From assembly GCA_017640485.1 (NCBI GenBank), contig JAEPQP010000005.1, positions 1 through 54,356 on the forward strand: a stretch of 54,356 bases of DNA. Direction: 5' to 3'. Both the position numbers and the translations under genes were made by a program. Within the stretch, counting starts at the first letter, position 1. Each line of letters opens with the position of its first letter. The DNA comes from Phycisphaerales bacterium. Lineage in GTDB: Bacteria > Planctomycetota > Phycisphaerae > Phycisphaerales > UBA1924. Below, piece after piece: positions 8,745-15,849 of this stretch. Below the pieces are notes generated by a model, which searched no databases, was not told the origin of the DNA, and worked only from the letters and a program-made list of their open reading frames with translations.

Positions 8745-10190
8745 TCAGAGTCGCTCGGCCGCGAGCGATGCGAGTTCGGAGCGTTCGGTCTTCGCGAGCG
8801 TCACATGACCGACCATTCCCAGTCCACGCATTTTCTCCACGGCGTAGCTCAGCCCGTTGGATGATTCATCGAGATAGGGATTATCGATCTGACCGATATC
8901 ACCCGTCAGGATGAGCTTCGTCCCTTCACCCACACGCGAGACAATCGTCTTAACCTCGTGCGGCGTCAGGTTCTGCGCCTCGTCCACGATCATGAACTGG
9001 AGCGGGATCGATCGGCCTCGGATATAGGTGAGTGGTTCGAGCACCAATCGACCATCGGCGACGAGTTTGTCGATCCGCTGCTCGGTTGTTTTGGACTCCG
9101 GCGCTTGGTTCGGTGAGCCGCGGGTCGAGAGCAGGTACGACAGGTTGTCGAAGATCGGCTGCATCCACGCGCCGAGTTTCTCATCCTTATCACCCGGCAG
9201 ATACCCGATGTCGCGCCCCATCGGCATGATCGGACGAGCGACGAGCAGTTTGTCGAAGCGCTCTTCCTGAAAGACCTTGGTCATCCCCGCAGCGATCGCG
9301 AGCAGGGTCTTTCCGGTCCCCGCGCTTCCCAATAGGGTGACAAGCTTAATCTCGTCGTCGAGGAGCATGTCCATCGCCATGGTCTGCTGCGCATTGCGGG
9401 CCATGATCCCGAAGGTTGGTTTGCGCTGACCCGCAACGGGGATCAGGTGCTCGGTGTCGGTCAATCGACGAGCAAGCCCGGAGTGGGTTTCGTCCTGAGC
9501 ATCCGACAGGATCACATACTGGTTTGGGGTGATCTCGCGGGTGTACTTCTCCCCCTGTGCGTTCTCGACCTCAAGATACGGCTCGAGACGATCGATCGGC
9601 ATCATCCGGTCCGCGTACAGGTCATCGATGATGTCCCGGCTTACTTGCAGCTCGGTGTACCCCTGATACAACCGGTCCGCATCCACGCGCTGGTCGCGGA
9701 CATCCTCGGACTTGATCCCCAGCGCGTCGGCTTTGATCCTTGCCGCGAGATCCTTTGAGACAAACACCACCCGGTGATTGGCGCGGTGCAGCGACCACGC
9801 CGTCGAGATGATCCGGTTGTCGGGCATGTCTTTCGACAGCAGCGGCGGTCGATCATGATCCTCAACATCAATACTCAGCCATCCCGTCGCGCCGCTGGAC
9901 TGGACACCGAGTTTCGCGAGCGAGACCCCCTCGATGAGCTTCCCGTGGACGCGCAATCGATCGAGCTGGCGGATCGCCGTGCGTGCGTTGCGCCCGACAT
10001 CGTCCTCACGACGCTTCATCGTGTCGAGTTCTTCAAGGACAGGGTACGGGATCACGATGTGGTTCTCTTGGAACACAAACATCGCGTTGGGGTTGTGCAA
10101 GAGGACATTGGTGTCAAGCACATAGTACTTGATGGAAGAACTGGTATTTCTGGAATCGCTCATATCGCTTCGCTGGAGCGAGCCGGTCAT
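8745..10190 (-). CDS. PIN-domain PhoH family ATPase
   Basis: A 481-residue protein. The N-terminal PIN nuclease domain (about 20-165) shows VLDTNVLLH, PVLEELD and a later acidic residue in VFVSKDLAARIKA. The C-terminal PhoH domain (about 260-475) has Walker A GSAGTGKTLLA, Walker B FMIVDEAQN, the PhoH signature RGRSIP and a Thr-Gly-Asp motif LILTGDIGQ. This PhoH2 type is regarded as an RNA helicase/nuclease related to toxin-antitoxin modules, here without a visible antitoxin partner. The start could be the ATG at 10190 or at 10163; neither has a strong ribosome site. It converges with the TPR lipoprotein gene, 13 bp away. Confidence 0.88.
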   Translation of the reverse strand: MTGSLQRSDMSDSRNTSSSIKYYVLDTNVLLHNPNAMFVFQENHIVIPYPVLEELDTMKRREDDVGRNARTAIRQLDRLRVHGKLIEGVSLAKLGVQSSGATGWLSIDVEDHDRPPLLSKDMPDNRIISTAWSLHRANHRVVFVSKDLAARIKADALGIKSEDVRDQRVDADRLYQGYTELQVSRDIIDDLYADRMMPIDRLEPYLEVENAQGEKYTREITPNQYVILSDAQDETHSGLARRLTDTEHLIPVAGQRKPTFGIMARNAQQTMAMDMLLDDEIKLVTLLGSAGTGKTLLAIAAGMTKVFQEERFDKLLVARPIMPMGRDIGYLPGDKDEKLGAWMQPIFDNLSYLLSTRGSPNQAPESKTTEQRIDKLVADGRLVLEPLTYIRGRSIPLQFMIVDEAQNLTPHEVKTIVSRVGEGTKLILTGDIGQIDNPYLDESSNGLSYAVEKMRGLGMVGHVTLAKTERSELASLAAERL

Positions 10191-10222
10191 TGCGACGCGC
10201 CCAGCAGGGTCTCCTGGTTGGA

Positions 10223-10243
10223 TCGATCTCTCTCTGATCGATG
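10223..10243. promoter_or_regulatory. Inverted repeat ATCGATC-N7-GATCGAT before the PhoH gene
   Basis: Perfect 7-bp arms around TCTCTCT lie 33 bp upstream of the PhoH start, probably in its leader. A weak promoter-like pair lies further upstream on the minus strand. GATCGAT words are common in this genome, so chance is not excluded. Confidence 0.25.
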
Positions 10244-10317
10244 TCTACAGCATATCGCGCCTTGTGGTTGTGTGCGAACCGGGTCGCTCGGATGGACTGC
10301 TGAATGCGTAGATCAAC

Positions 10318-10830
10318 TCAGAACCCGTTGACGATGACCATGACCACGAGCACCGCCGCCGCGGCTCCTGCGAGCATGAGCTTGATCACCATCGAGATCA
10401 GACGCCCCACCGCTGCGCCCGAACCGGACCGGACCGAATCTTTGAAGGTCCGCTTCGCGACCCCGCGTTCTGCGATGAACGCGCCAGCTCCAGCACCCAG
10501 CACGCCTCCGATGATGGACCCGATGATCGGGAGTACGAACGATCCCGCGATCGCGCCAACAAGCGTGCCGATGACGGATCCGACCGCGCCGCTGCGGGAT
10601 CCGCCCATGCGTTTGACACCCAGTGCTGATGCGATGAAATCGACAAGCTCGGAGGTCGCCGCGATCAGGATGATCGTGATCACCGTCCACCACCCGACAT
10701 ACTCGGGGACCCAGAGCGCCAGGATCGCGGAGCACAGCGCCATCATCCAGATCCCAGGCAGGGTGATCGCTGTCAGGGAAATCCCGACAGTCACCACGAT
10801 CAAGATGATAGAAAGCACCAACCAGAACAT
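10318..10830 (-). CDS. DUF456 family membrane protein
   Basis: A 170-residue, strongly hydrophobic protein with about four membrane segments. It has a central Gly-rich stretch (GSVIGTLVGAIAGSFVLP and GGVLGAGAGAFIAE) typical of DUF456, a family of unknown function. The start is the ATG at 10830, which has AAGGAG eight bases upstream; a GTG at 10839 would overlap that site. It lies 127 bp upstream of PhoH on the same strand. Confidence 0.8.
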   Translation of the reverse strand: MFWLVLSIILIVVTVGISLTAITLPGIWMMALCSAILALWVPEYVGWWTVITIILIAATSELVDFIASALGVKRMGGSRSGAVGSVIGTLVGAIAGSFVLPIIGSIIGGVLGAGAGAFIAERGVAKRTFKDSVRSGSGAAVGRLISMVIKLMLAGAAAAVLVVMVIVNGF

Positions 10831-10918
10831 CAGCACCACTCCTTGGATGAGGATGCATCATATCTGACTGACGATTCAATCACCGATCGACGGCTTGTGA
10901 GACTGAGCAGACGGGTAT

Positions 10919-11851
10919 TCATTCCCCATCTTCTTGGGAACCGAACGCTCGCACTTCCATCGCGAGGATCCAGTCTTCGACCAGCGCATGCTGGTAGGTA
11001 TCGACTTTGATCTCTTTTCCGCCGTGGGATGGATGGGTGTTGTTGAGCTTGAGGAACACAATGAACTTGTCCCACTTCCGCTTATCGACCTCTTCGAGGT
11101 GTGCAGGAGTGATCGCGATCGGTCCGGGGACTGTCAGTGTCATCGAGTCCGCTTCCCACGAGTACTTCTGACGCACGACCTTGATGATGTTGACGAGCAT
11201 CCAGAATCCGATCACCCAGCAGACGACCATGATCGCCCACTGTGATGGGATGTCGTAGCCCTTGAGCGGCTTGGGGATCGAGGAGGTCGAGCTCCATCGT
11301 GTCTTGAGTTCGGTCAACTCATCGTTGGGGAACTCGATGATCGTGTTCTCTGGCTTGAGTTCGCCGATGGTCTTCAGACCCTTGAGCCAGTCGTATCGAG
11401 CGTTGCGGGCTGTTGAGCGGAGTCTGCTCGACGAGCTCTGGTTCTGTGCATCATTCAGATTCTGCTGTCGGCGGGTCGGATCGCTCAGTTCTTCGAGTGT
11501 TGCGACCGGATCAGCGATGCTCGTGTTGCGCTCGAAGTACCCAAACTCCTCGCTGCTCGCGGCTTTCGCGGCTTCGAGGTATTGCATCTTTGCCCAGTCT
11601 GCGAAACGCTGACCACGATTCGGGTACGCGATGGTCGCGTCGTACAAGCCGTACGCACCGAACCCGATCACAAAGAAGGTGATCAGGAAGAGCTTGATGC
11701 TCCATTTTTTGTTCAGCGGTGCTTTCGCACAATCCTGCGTGACATGCTCCGGCGTTTCATTTGATTCCGCTGGCGCTGAGTCGTTTGATGGATCGATCGC
11801 CGGGGAGTCGGTTGGTGAGGAATCATCGGGGGTGTGTGGTGTGTCGCTCAT
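10919..11851 (-). CDS. Unknown two-helix membrane protein
   Basis: I do not recognise a family. The 310-residue product has a Ser/Pro/Asp-rich disordered cytoplasmic start (about 1-45). A first transmembrane helix follows (about 53-73, SIKLFLITFFVIGFGAYG), then a roughly 130-residue charged loop with DWAKMQYLEAAKAAS, a second helix (about 207-227, WAIMVVCWVIGFWMLV) and a C-terminal soluble domain. The C-terminal part resembles a small membrane-associated domain with TVPGPIAITPAHLEEVD. I use the ATG at 11851 because a promoter-like TTGACA at 11914-11909 would otherwise lie inside the gene. It is monocistronic or co-transcribed with the DUF456 gene 88 bp downstream. Confidence 0.7.
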   Translation of the reverse strand: MSDTPHTPDDSSPTDSPAIDPSNDSAPAESNETPEHVTQDCAKAPLNKKWSIKLFLITFFVIGFGAYGLYDATIAYPNRGQRFADWAKMQYLEAAKAASSEEFGYFERNTSIADPVATLEELSDPTRRQQNLNDAQNQSSSSRLRSTARNARYDWLKGLKTIGELKPENTIIEFPNDELTELKTRWSSTSSIPKPLKGYDIPSQWAIMVVCWVIGFWMLVNIIKVVRQKYSWEADSMTLTVPGPIAITPAHLEEVDKRKWDKFIVFLKLNNTHPSHGGKEIKVDTYQHALVEDWILAMEVRAFGSQEDGE

Positions 11852-11883
11852 GAGATCCCTATGTGCTTGACGCGTTGGTCTGA

Positions 11884-11914
11884 ATAATCTGATCAGTTTA
11901 AGAATATATGTCAA
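11884..11914 (-). promoter_or_regulatory. Candidate sigma70-type promoter
   Basis: On the minus strand TTGACA (11914-11909) is followed 19 bases later by GATTAT (11889-11884). A start of transcription near 11877 would leave a leader of about 26 bases before the ATG at 11851. The -35 is perfect; the spacing is slightly long. Confidence 0.5.
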
Positions 11915-12088
11915 AAATGAACAGTTGGTTCGTCCAAGCCGGACATTCTCTTAATCGGCCATCTCTCGGACCCGGCTTCATCTGATCCGTGCTTTCGAGC
12001 ATTTCCATGCAGAATTGAGCGGATTCTTAGGTTGTGGATCCAACATCTGGATTCGGATGCCGAGTGAGAAGCGATTCTGGAGTGTGGA

Positions 12089-12331
12089 TTATTTCTTGGA
12101 ATCGAACTGATCCATCCGCGCCATGGCGGCTGCCCACCAGACCGCGGACCGCTTCTCGTGCTCCGGGATCTTGAGAAGCGTGGAGTAGCCACCCTCGTCG
12201 ACCCGCTTAGCGGGGATCCGAGGCGTGCGAAACCCGAACTTGAGCGCCCGCGTCAAGAATCCGGAATGCACAGCACGAAAGCGGGCGCCGGCATCGAGTT
12301 CCTTCTTAGAAAGCTTCCCGTTCCAGATCAT
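12089..12331 (-). CDS. Small basic protein of unknown function
   Basis: An 80-residue protein, starting MIWNGKLSKKELDAG, with many Lys and Arg residues and a WWAAAMARMDQF segment near the end. I do not recognise it. Codon use is the GC-ending pattern of its neighbours, which supports a real gene. No clear ribosome site precedes the ATG. It sits alone between the unknown membrane protein and the SRP RNA gene, transcribed away from the latter. Confidence 0.6.
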   Translation of the reverse strand: MIWNGKLSKKELDAGARFRAVHSGFLTRALKFGFRTPRIPAKRVDEGGYSTLLKIPEHEKRSAVWWAAAMARMDQFDSKK

Positions 12332-12379
12332 GCGTGGATGATACCAGACAGATCCGGATGAGCCAACCGCAATTTCGAG

Positions 12380-12600
12380 TTGCCGACAGCGGTAGCGGTT
12401 GAGGGAGAAGCGGCGGGGACCTACGATCGAGGTTCAGACCCGCTCTGGTTGACGCCCGGGCCCGATGCACGGGTGGCCTGTGAACCTGGTCAGGGCTTGA
12501 CCGCAGCAGCCATAAGCAGCCGTCGCCCGGTGCCGTTGGTGTCCTGGGCGTCAACCAGCGTGGGTCGACACAGCGAGGTCGCGAACGGAGCATTCTTCAG
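12380..12600 (+). ncRNA. ffs: Signal recognition particle RNA (large, Bacillus-like type)
   Basis: The core GGTCAGG (12488-12494) and AGCAGCC (12505-12511) form the conserved symmetric loop of helix 8, with CATAAGCAGCC next, GTGAACC just before and GGTGCCG at 12529-12535. A long helix 5 is visible: 12445-12460 pairs with 12543-12558 over 16 bp with one G-U. It extends outward through GACCC (12437-12441) with GGGTC (12562-12566). The 5' part has a GGTAGCGGT element like the Alu domain of Bacillus scRNA. The gene lies directly before dnaX, as in Bacillus. The SRP RNA binds Ffh and directs membrane protein targeting. The ends are approximate. The apical loop is TTGACC instead of the usual GGAA. 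Confidence 0.88.
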
Positions 12601-12601
12601 G

Positions 12602-12631
12602 TTCCTTCACCGATTTCACCCCCCCTACTAT
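12602..12631 (+). promoter_or_regulatory. Candidate promoter for a nearly leaderless dnaX mRNA
   Basis: TACTAT at 12626-12631 ends five bases before the dnaX ATG, with a partial -35 (TTCCTT, 12602-12607) 18 bases upstream. There is no Shine-Dalgarno sequence. If used, transcription would start at or within a base or two of the ATG. dnaX could equally be read through from the SRP gene. Confidence 0.35.
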
Positions 12632-12636
12632 CACCC

Positions 12637-13761
12637 ATGGCTTACACCGCGCTCGCTCGTAAACACCGCTCACGCACCTTTGATACCGTCATCGGACAGG
12701 AACCGATCGCCAAGACGCTCCAGGCCGCGATTGATTCGGATCGTGTCCATCATGCGTACCTGTTCATCGGGACACGCGGGGTCGGGAAGACCTCGATGGC
12801 GCGGATCTTCGCGAACGAACTCAACAACCCGGATCACAAGGACGACATCGCCAACGCGGTCTTCTCGGGTCAAGACACCGATGTCATCGAGATCGACGCG
12901 GCGTCGCACAACAAGGTCGAGGAAGCTCGCGAGTTGATCGCGAACTCCGCGTACCGACCGATGCGTGGACACTACAAGATCTACATCATCGACGAGGTCC
13001 ACATGCTCTCGACCGCGGCGTTCAACGCGCTGCTCAAGACGATGGAGGAGCCACCCGAGCATGTGAAGTTCATCCTCTGCACGACCGAAGCGCACAAAGT
13101 CCCCGCGACGATCCAGTCGCGCTGCCAGCGGTTTGATTTCCGCAATATCCCGGCGCCGAGGATCGCGGAGCATCTCTCGGCGTTGCTCGATCAAGAAGGA
13201 TTCAAAGCAGACCAAGAGCTGGTCTTCACACTCGCTCGGCTTGGGAACGGATCCATGCGCGACGGGCTCTCGCTCCTCGATCGGCTCATGGCGTCTGGAG
13301 AGAAACAACTCACCGTACAACTCCTCGAAGAACTGCTCGGACTCCCAGATCGCACGATCGTCGGCGAGTTGATTGATGCAATCGCGGGCGGAGATCCGGC
13401 GACTGTGCTCCGCGCTACGGGTCAACTCCTGAGCAAAGGGACAGCACCAGAGCAGGTCCTCTCAACGCTCCTCGAGCGGTTCCGCGATCTCATGGTCCTC
13501 GGCGCGTGCGGCGTGGATACGGATCTGGTCGAACTGTCCGATGATGCTCGCAAGAACGAGCTCGAACGCGCGCAGCAGTTCGACGCCGCGGCGATCGTGC
13601 ACATGATCGCGCTGTGCGAATCGGTCCAACGAGCACTCAAGTCATCCCCGGCCCCTCGCGCCCTGATCGACGCGTGCATGGTCCGGCTCGCGATGACGGA
13701 GAAAATTGCTGATCTGACTGCGCTGGTCCAGAGCGGAACGCCAAGCGGAAAAAAATCCTGA
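12637..13761 (+). CDS. dnaX: DNA polymerase III subunit gamma (zero-frame product of dnaX)
   Basis: A 374-residue clamp-loader ATPase. It has YTALARKHRSRTFDTVIGQ at the start, Walker A GTRGVGKTS (about 46-54), DEVHMLS (Walker B), sensor 1 CTTEAHKVP and the SRC arginine-finger motif QSRCQRFDF. A helical collar domain (about 240-360) follows. It loads the sliding clamp within the replication holoenzyme. The four cysteines of the zinc module that normally lie between Walker A and EIDAASH are all absent. The zero frame ends at TGA 13759-13761, directly after seven adenines, giving a gamma-like product. A -1 shift there adds the tau tail. Confidence 0.93.
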   Translation: MAYTALARKHRSRTFDTVIGQEPIAKTLQAAIDSDRVHHAYLFIGTRGVGKTSMARIFANELNNPDHKDDIANAVFSGQDTDVIEIDAASHNKVEEARELIANSAYRPMRGHYKIYIIDEVHMLSTAAFNALLKTMEEPPEHVKFILCTTEAHKVPATIQSRCQRFDFRNIPAPRIAEHLSALLDQEGFKADQELVFTLARLGNGSMRDGLSLLDRLMASGEKQLTVQLLEELLGLPDRTIVGELIDAIAGGDPATVLRATGQLLSKGTAPEQVLSTLLERFRDLMVLGACGVDTDLVELSDDARKNELERAQQFDAAAIVHMIALCESVQRALKSSPAPRALIDACMVRLAMTEKIADLTALVQSGTPSGKKS

Positions 13762-13802
13762 GGGCGGCGTCGGCTCCAGAAACACTCAGCCGACCGTCGC
13801 CC
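13749..13802 (+). other. dnaX: Programmed -1 ribosomal frameshift signal in dnaX
   Basis: Seven adenines (13749-13755) sit in phase as A-AAA-AAA. A six-base spacer TCCTGA contains the zero-frame stop. A stem-loop then pairs 13762-13775 with 13788-13802: 14 bp with one bulge and one G-U, and a 12-base loop. This is the known geometry of bacterial -1 frameshift sites and of the E. coli dnaX site. Transcript slippage adding one A, as in Thermus dnaX, would give the same product. No stimulatory upstream ribosome-like site is evident. Confidence 0.8.
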
Positions 13803-14096
13803 ACATCCAACACTTCGAAAACACCAAGCAAGCCGAGGGTACAACCGAATCCTGAACCGGTGCGCCACGAAGCGCCCGAGACAGAGCGGACACCAGGCAG
13901 GCGGGTGGATTTCAATCCATCCCCGGCTCCAAAGCCGTCCACACCCACGCCCGCTCCTGAACAGGAAGCTCCGCAGGAGCCGATCGCGCCGCCGAGCAAT
14001 CTGCCGACCCCTGAAGAAGCGTCGGAGCACCCGCTGGTTCAAGCGGTTCTCAAGACATTCGACGGCACTGTGAAGAATGTGTATCCACGAAGGTAA
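13755..14096 (+). CDS. dnaX: Tau-specific C-terminal extension of DnaX (-1 frame)
   Basis: This frame is entered by the -1 shift at the A7 run and runs for 113 residues to a stop at 14096. It opens with ILRAASAPETLSRP, is rich in Pro, Ser, Thr and Glu (APKPSTPTPAPEQEAPQEP), and ends in a small folded-looking segment, HPLVQAVLKTFDGTVKNVY. In other bacteria the tau tail is a flexible linker leading to parts that bind the polymerase and DnaB. The final segment here is a plausible contact peptide, but that is inference. Codon use and the absence of any other gene in this 335-bp stretch before ybaB support translation. Confidence 0.75.
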   Translation: MLRAASAPETLSRPSPTSNTSKTPSKPRVQPNPEPVRHEAPETERTPGRRVDFNPSPAPKPSTPTPAPEQEAPQEPIAPPSNLPTPEEASEHPLVQAVLKTFDGTVKNVYPRR

Positions 14097-14101
14097 TCAT
14101 C

Positions 14102-14473
14102 ATGCTCGACAAACTCAAAGCGATGCAGGCACTCGGCTCGCTGATGAAGAACAAGGAACAGCTCGCTGAAGCGGGTGACCGGATCAAAGCCAAGATGGAC
14201 GCGATGCGCGTCGAGGGCGAAGCCGGGGGCGGTGCGTGCAGAGCGATCGTCAACGGCAAAATGAAACTGCTGGATCTCACACTCGACCCCGCACTCCTCT
14301 CAGGGATGGCGGTCGATGACAAAACCCGAGAGCTCGCGACCACGCTGATCAAGGACGCGATCAACAACGCGACCGACAACGCTCAGCGTCAGGTCCAAGC
14401 GATGATCGCGAAGGAAGCGGAGGAGATGGGTCTGGGTGATCTCGCTCCGCAGCTCGGCGGACTCCTGACTTGA
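14102..14473 (+). CDS. ybaB: YbaB/EbfC family nucleoid-associated protein
   Basis: A 123-residue protein that begins MLDKLKAMQALGSLMKNKEQL and has the family core of an amphipathic N-terminal helix, a short beta sheet (GACRAIVNGKMKLLDLTLDP) and C-terminal helices. These dimeric proteins bind DNA with little sequence preference. The gene lies five bases after the tau stop; dnaX-ybaB adjacency is one of the most conserved bacterial gene pairs and supports the call. The usual third partner, recR, is not next. The stop overlaps the TTG start of the NUDIX gene. Confidence 0.88.
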   Translation: MLDKLKAMQALGSLMKNKEQLAEAGDRIKAKMDAMRVEGEAGGGACRAIVNGKMKLLDLTLDPALLSGMAVDDKTRELATTLIKDAINNATDNAQRQVQAMIAKEAEEMGLGDLAPQLGGLLT

Positions 14474-15195
14474 ATCCAGCCGTGCGTGTTCAACAGACCG
14501 CGGGTCCGCTGTGCGTGCGGATCGATCGAGAACCGGTCGAGCTCCCGACCCAGCACACCGATCCGGTCGAGCATGCATGGTCGCGGCTTCAAGCCTCCAA
14601 CCCACGCTACTTCAACGGTGGGATCCTCTCCTTTGCATCGTTCGATGTGAACTCAGGAACAATTCACGCACGAGCCGAGCAGTACAAGCACCATGCTGTA
14701 CGCGAAACAGTTGATCTCGGAGTAACCCTTCTTGCGGTCACCGGCGTGCTCGTTGCACGCGATCAAGACGGAATCGAACGATTCATGATCGGCAAGCGAT
14801 CGCCGACGACGCATCGGTACGGGAATCTCTGGGAGTTCGGTCCCTGCGGCGGGATCGACCAGCCCGCTACTGATGTCCAGATGCTCGACCAAGAGATGAT
14901 CCTGCAAGAACTCCGCCGAGAGTGCATCGAGGAAGCGGGGATCGATCTGAGCAGCTCATCCATCACACCGATAGCGCTGGTCCATGACGATTCGGTGGGG
15001 TCGGTGGATGTCGTTTATCGCGTGCACCTCGCGTCGATCCCCCAGCAGCGTGCAAACTGGGAGTATCTGGAGTGCGACTGGTTGAGTCTGAGCGAACTCC
15101 AGGAGCGGATCGGAGCGGACCCAGATCAGTTCATCCCGACCGCGATCCCGATTGCTCGCTTGCTGGACGCACTGAAGGATGAACCGAGCGACTAG
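14470..15195 (+). CDS. NUDIX hydrolase with an extra N-terminal region
   Basis: A 241-residue protein whose central NUDIX domain carries RRECIEEAGI, the core REUXEEXGU motif, after a Gly-rich strand (LWEFGPCGGID). The gap between that Gly and the REUXEE part is longer than the canonical GX5EX7, so the box is slightly irregular. The first 75 residues are not part of NUDIX and I cannot assign them; such regions often set substrate choice. The substrate (a nucleoside diphosphate derivative) cannot be told. The start is a TTG overlapping the ybaB stop (TTGA), which suggests coupled translation. Confidence 0.8.
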   Translation: MNPAVRVQQTAGPLCVRIDREPVELPTQHTDPVEHAWSRLQASNPRYFNGGILSFASFDVNSGTIHARAEQYKHHAVRETVDLGVTLLAVTGVLVARDQDGIERFMIGKRSPTTHRYGNLWEFGPCGGIDQPATDVQMLDQEMILQELRRECIEEAGIDLSSSSITPIALVHDDSVGSVDVVYRVHLASIPQQRANWEYLECDWLSLSELQERIGADPDQFIPTAIPIARLLDALKDEPSD

Positions 15196-15204
15196 GATTG
15201 CGTG

Positions 15205-15849
15205 ATGTCCAACCAGACGACGACCGACACAACGACCGACCCATCGAGTTCGCTCGCGGATCAGACCATCGCGGGCTATCTCGGTGCGCTCAACTCCAAA
15301 TCCCCCACTCCCGGAGGGGGCGCTGTCGCGGGAACCTGCGGAGCGACCGGCGCTGCGGTCGCCGGGATGGTGGTGCACTACACGCTCGGCAAGAAGAAGT
15401 ACGCCGAGCATGAAACAGCCAACGCGAAGCATCTCGAAACCCTCTCTGCAGCGCAGCGAGCGTTTCTGACGCTCGCCGACGACGACGCTCGCGGCTACGG
15501 CGAACTCAACAGCCTGTGGTCGCTCCCCGAGTCGGACCCAGTCCGGAAGGAGCGATGGTCAGCCGCGGTTGCTGGAGCGATCGCGCCTCCGAAGCAGATG
15601 CTGAGTCTGTGTGTTGAAGTCATGTCCGTCATCGAAGGTCTGGTCGAAACCACCAACACGCAGCTCAAATCCGATCTCGCGGTCGCGGCCCACACCATCC
15701 GAGGCGCGGCGCACAGCGCGGCGTGCAACATCCGGATCAATGTGCCGCTCCTTGAAGAAAGCCAACAACAGGATGTGCTTGAAGACTCCGCTCGCAAGCT
15801 CTCCATCATCGACACGCTCTGCGAGCGCATCGAGGGATTGACACAATGA
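15205..15849 (+). CDS. Formiminotransferase-cyclodeaminase-like (FTCD_C) protein
   Basis: A 214-residue, mostly helical protein with the family signature SPTPGGGAVAGTCGATGAA near residue 35, then long helices including LSLCVEVMSVIEGLVE. FTCD_C proteins include the cyclodeaminase part of the histidine-degradation enzyme and methenyltetrahydrofolate cyclohydrolases such as FchA. The single-domain form here would act on folate one-carbon units if the active site is kept, but this is not certain. The ATG at 15205 follows AGGA by eight bases. It overlaps the next gene by four bases. Confidence 0.75.
   Translation: MSNQTTTDTTTDPSSSLADQTIAGYLGALNSKSPTPGGGAVAGTCGATGAAVAGMVVHYTLGKKKYAEHETANAKHLETLSAAQRAFLTLADDDARGYGELNSLWSLPESDPVRKERWSAAVAGAIAPPKQMLSLCVEVMSVIEGLVETTNTQLKSDLAVAAHTIRGAAHSAACNIRINVPLLEESQQQDVLEDSARKLSIIDTLCERIEGLTQ

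Noticed and set aside
13755-14096. Second half of dnaX as a pseudogene or separate small gene
   Set aside because: The in-phase A7 run, stop in the spacer and following stem-loop make programmed frameshifting the better reading; the supposed GTG start at 13860 lies within the Pro-rich tail and has no ribosome site.
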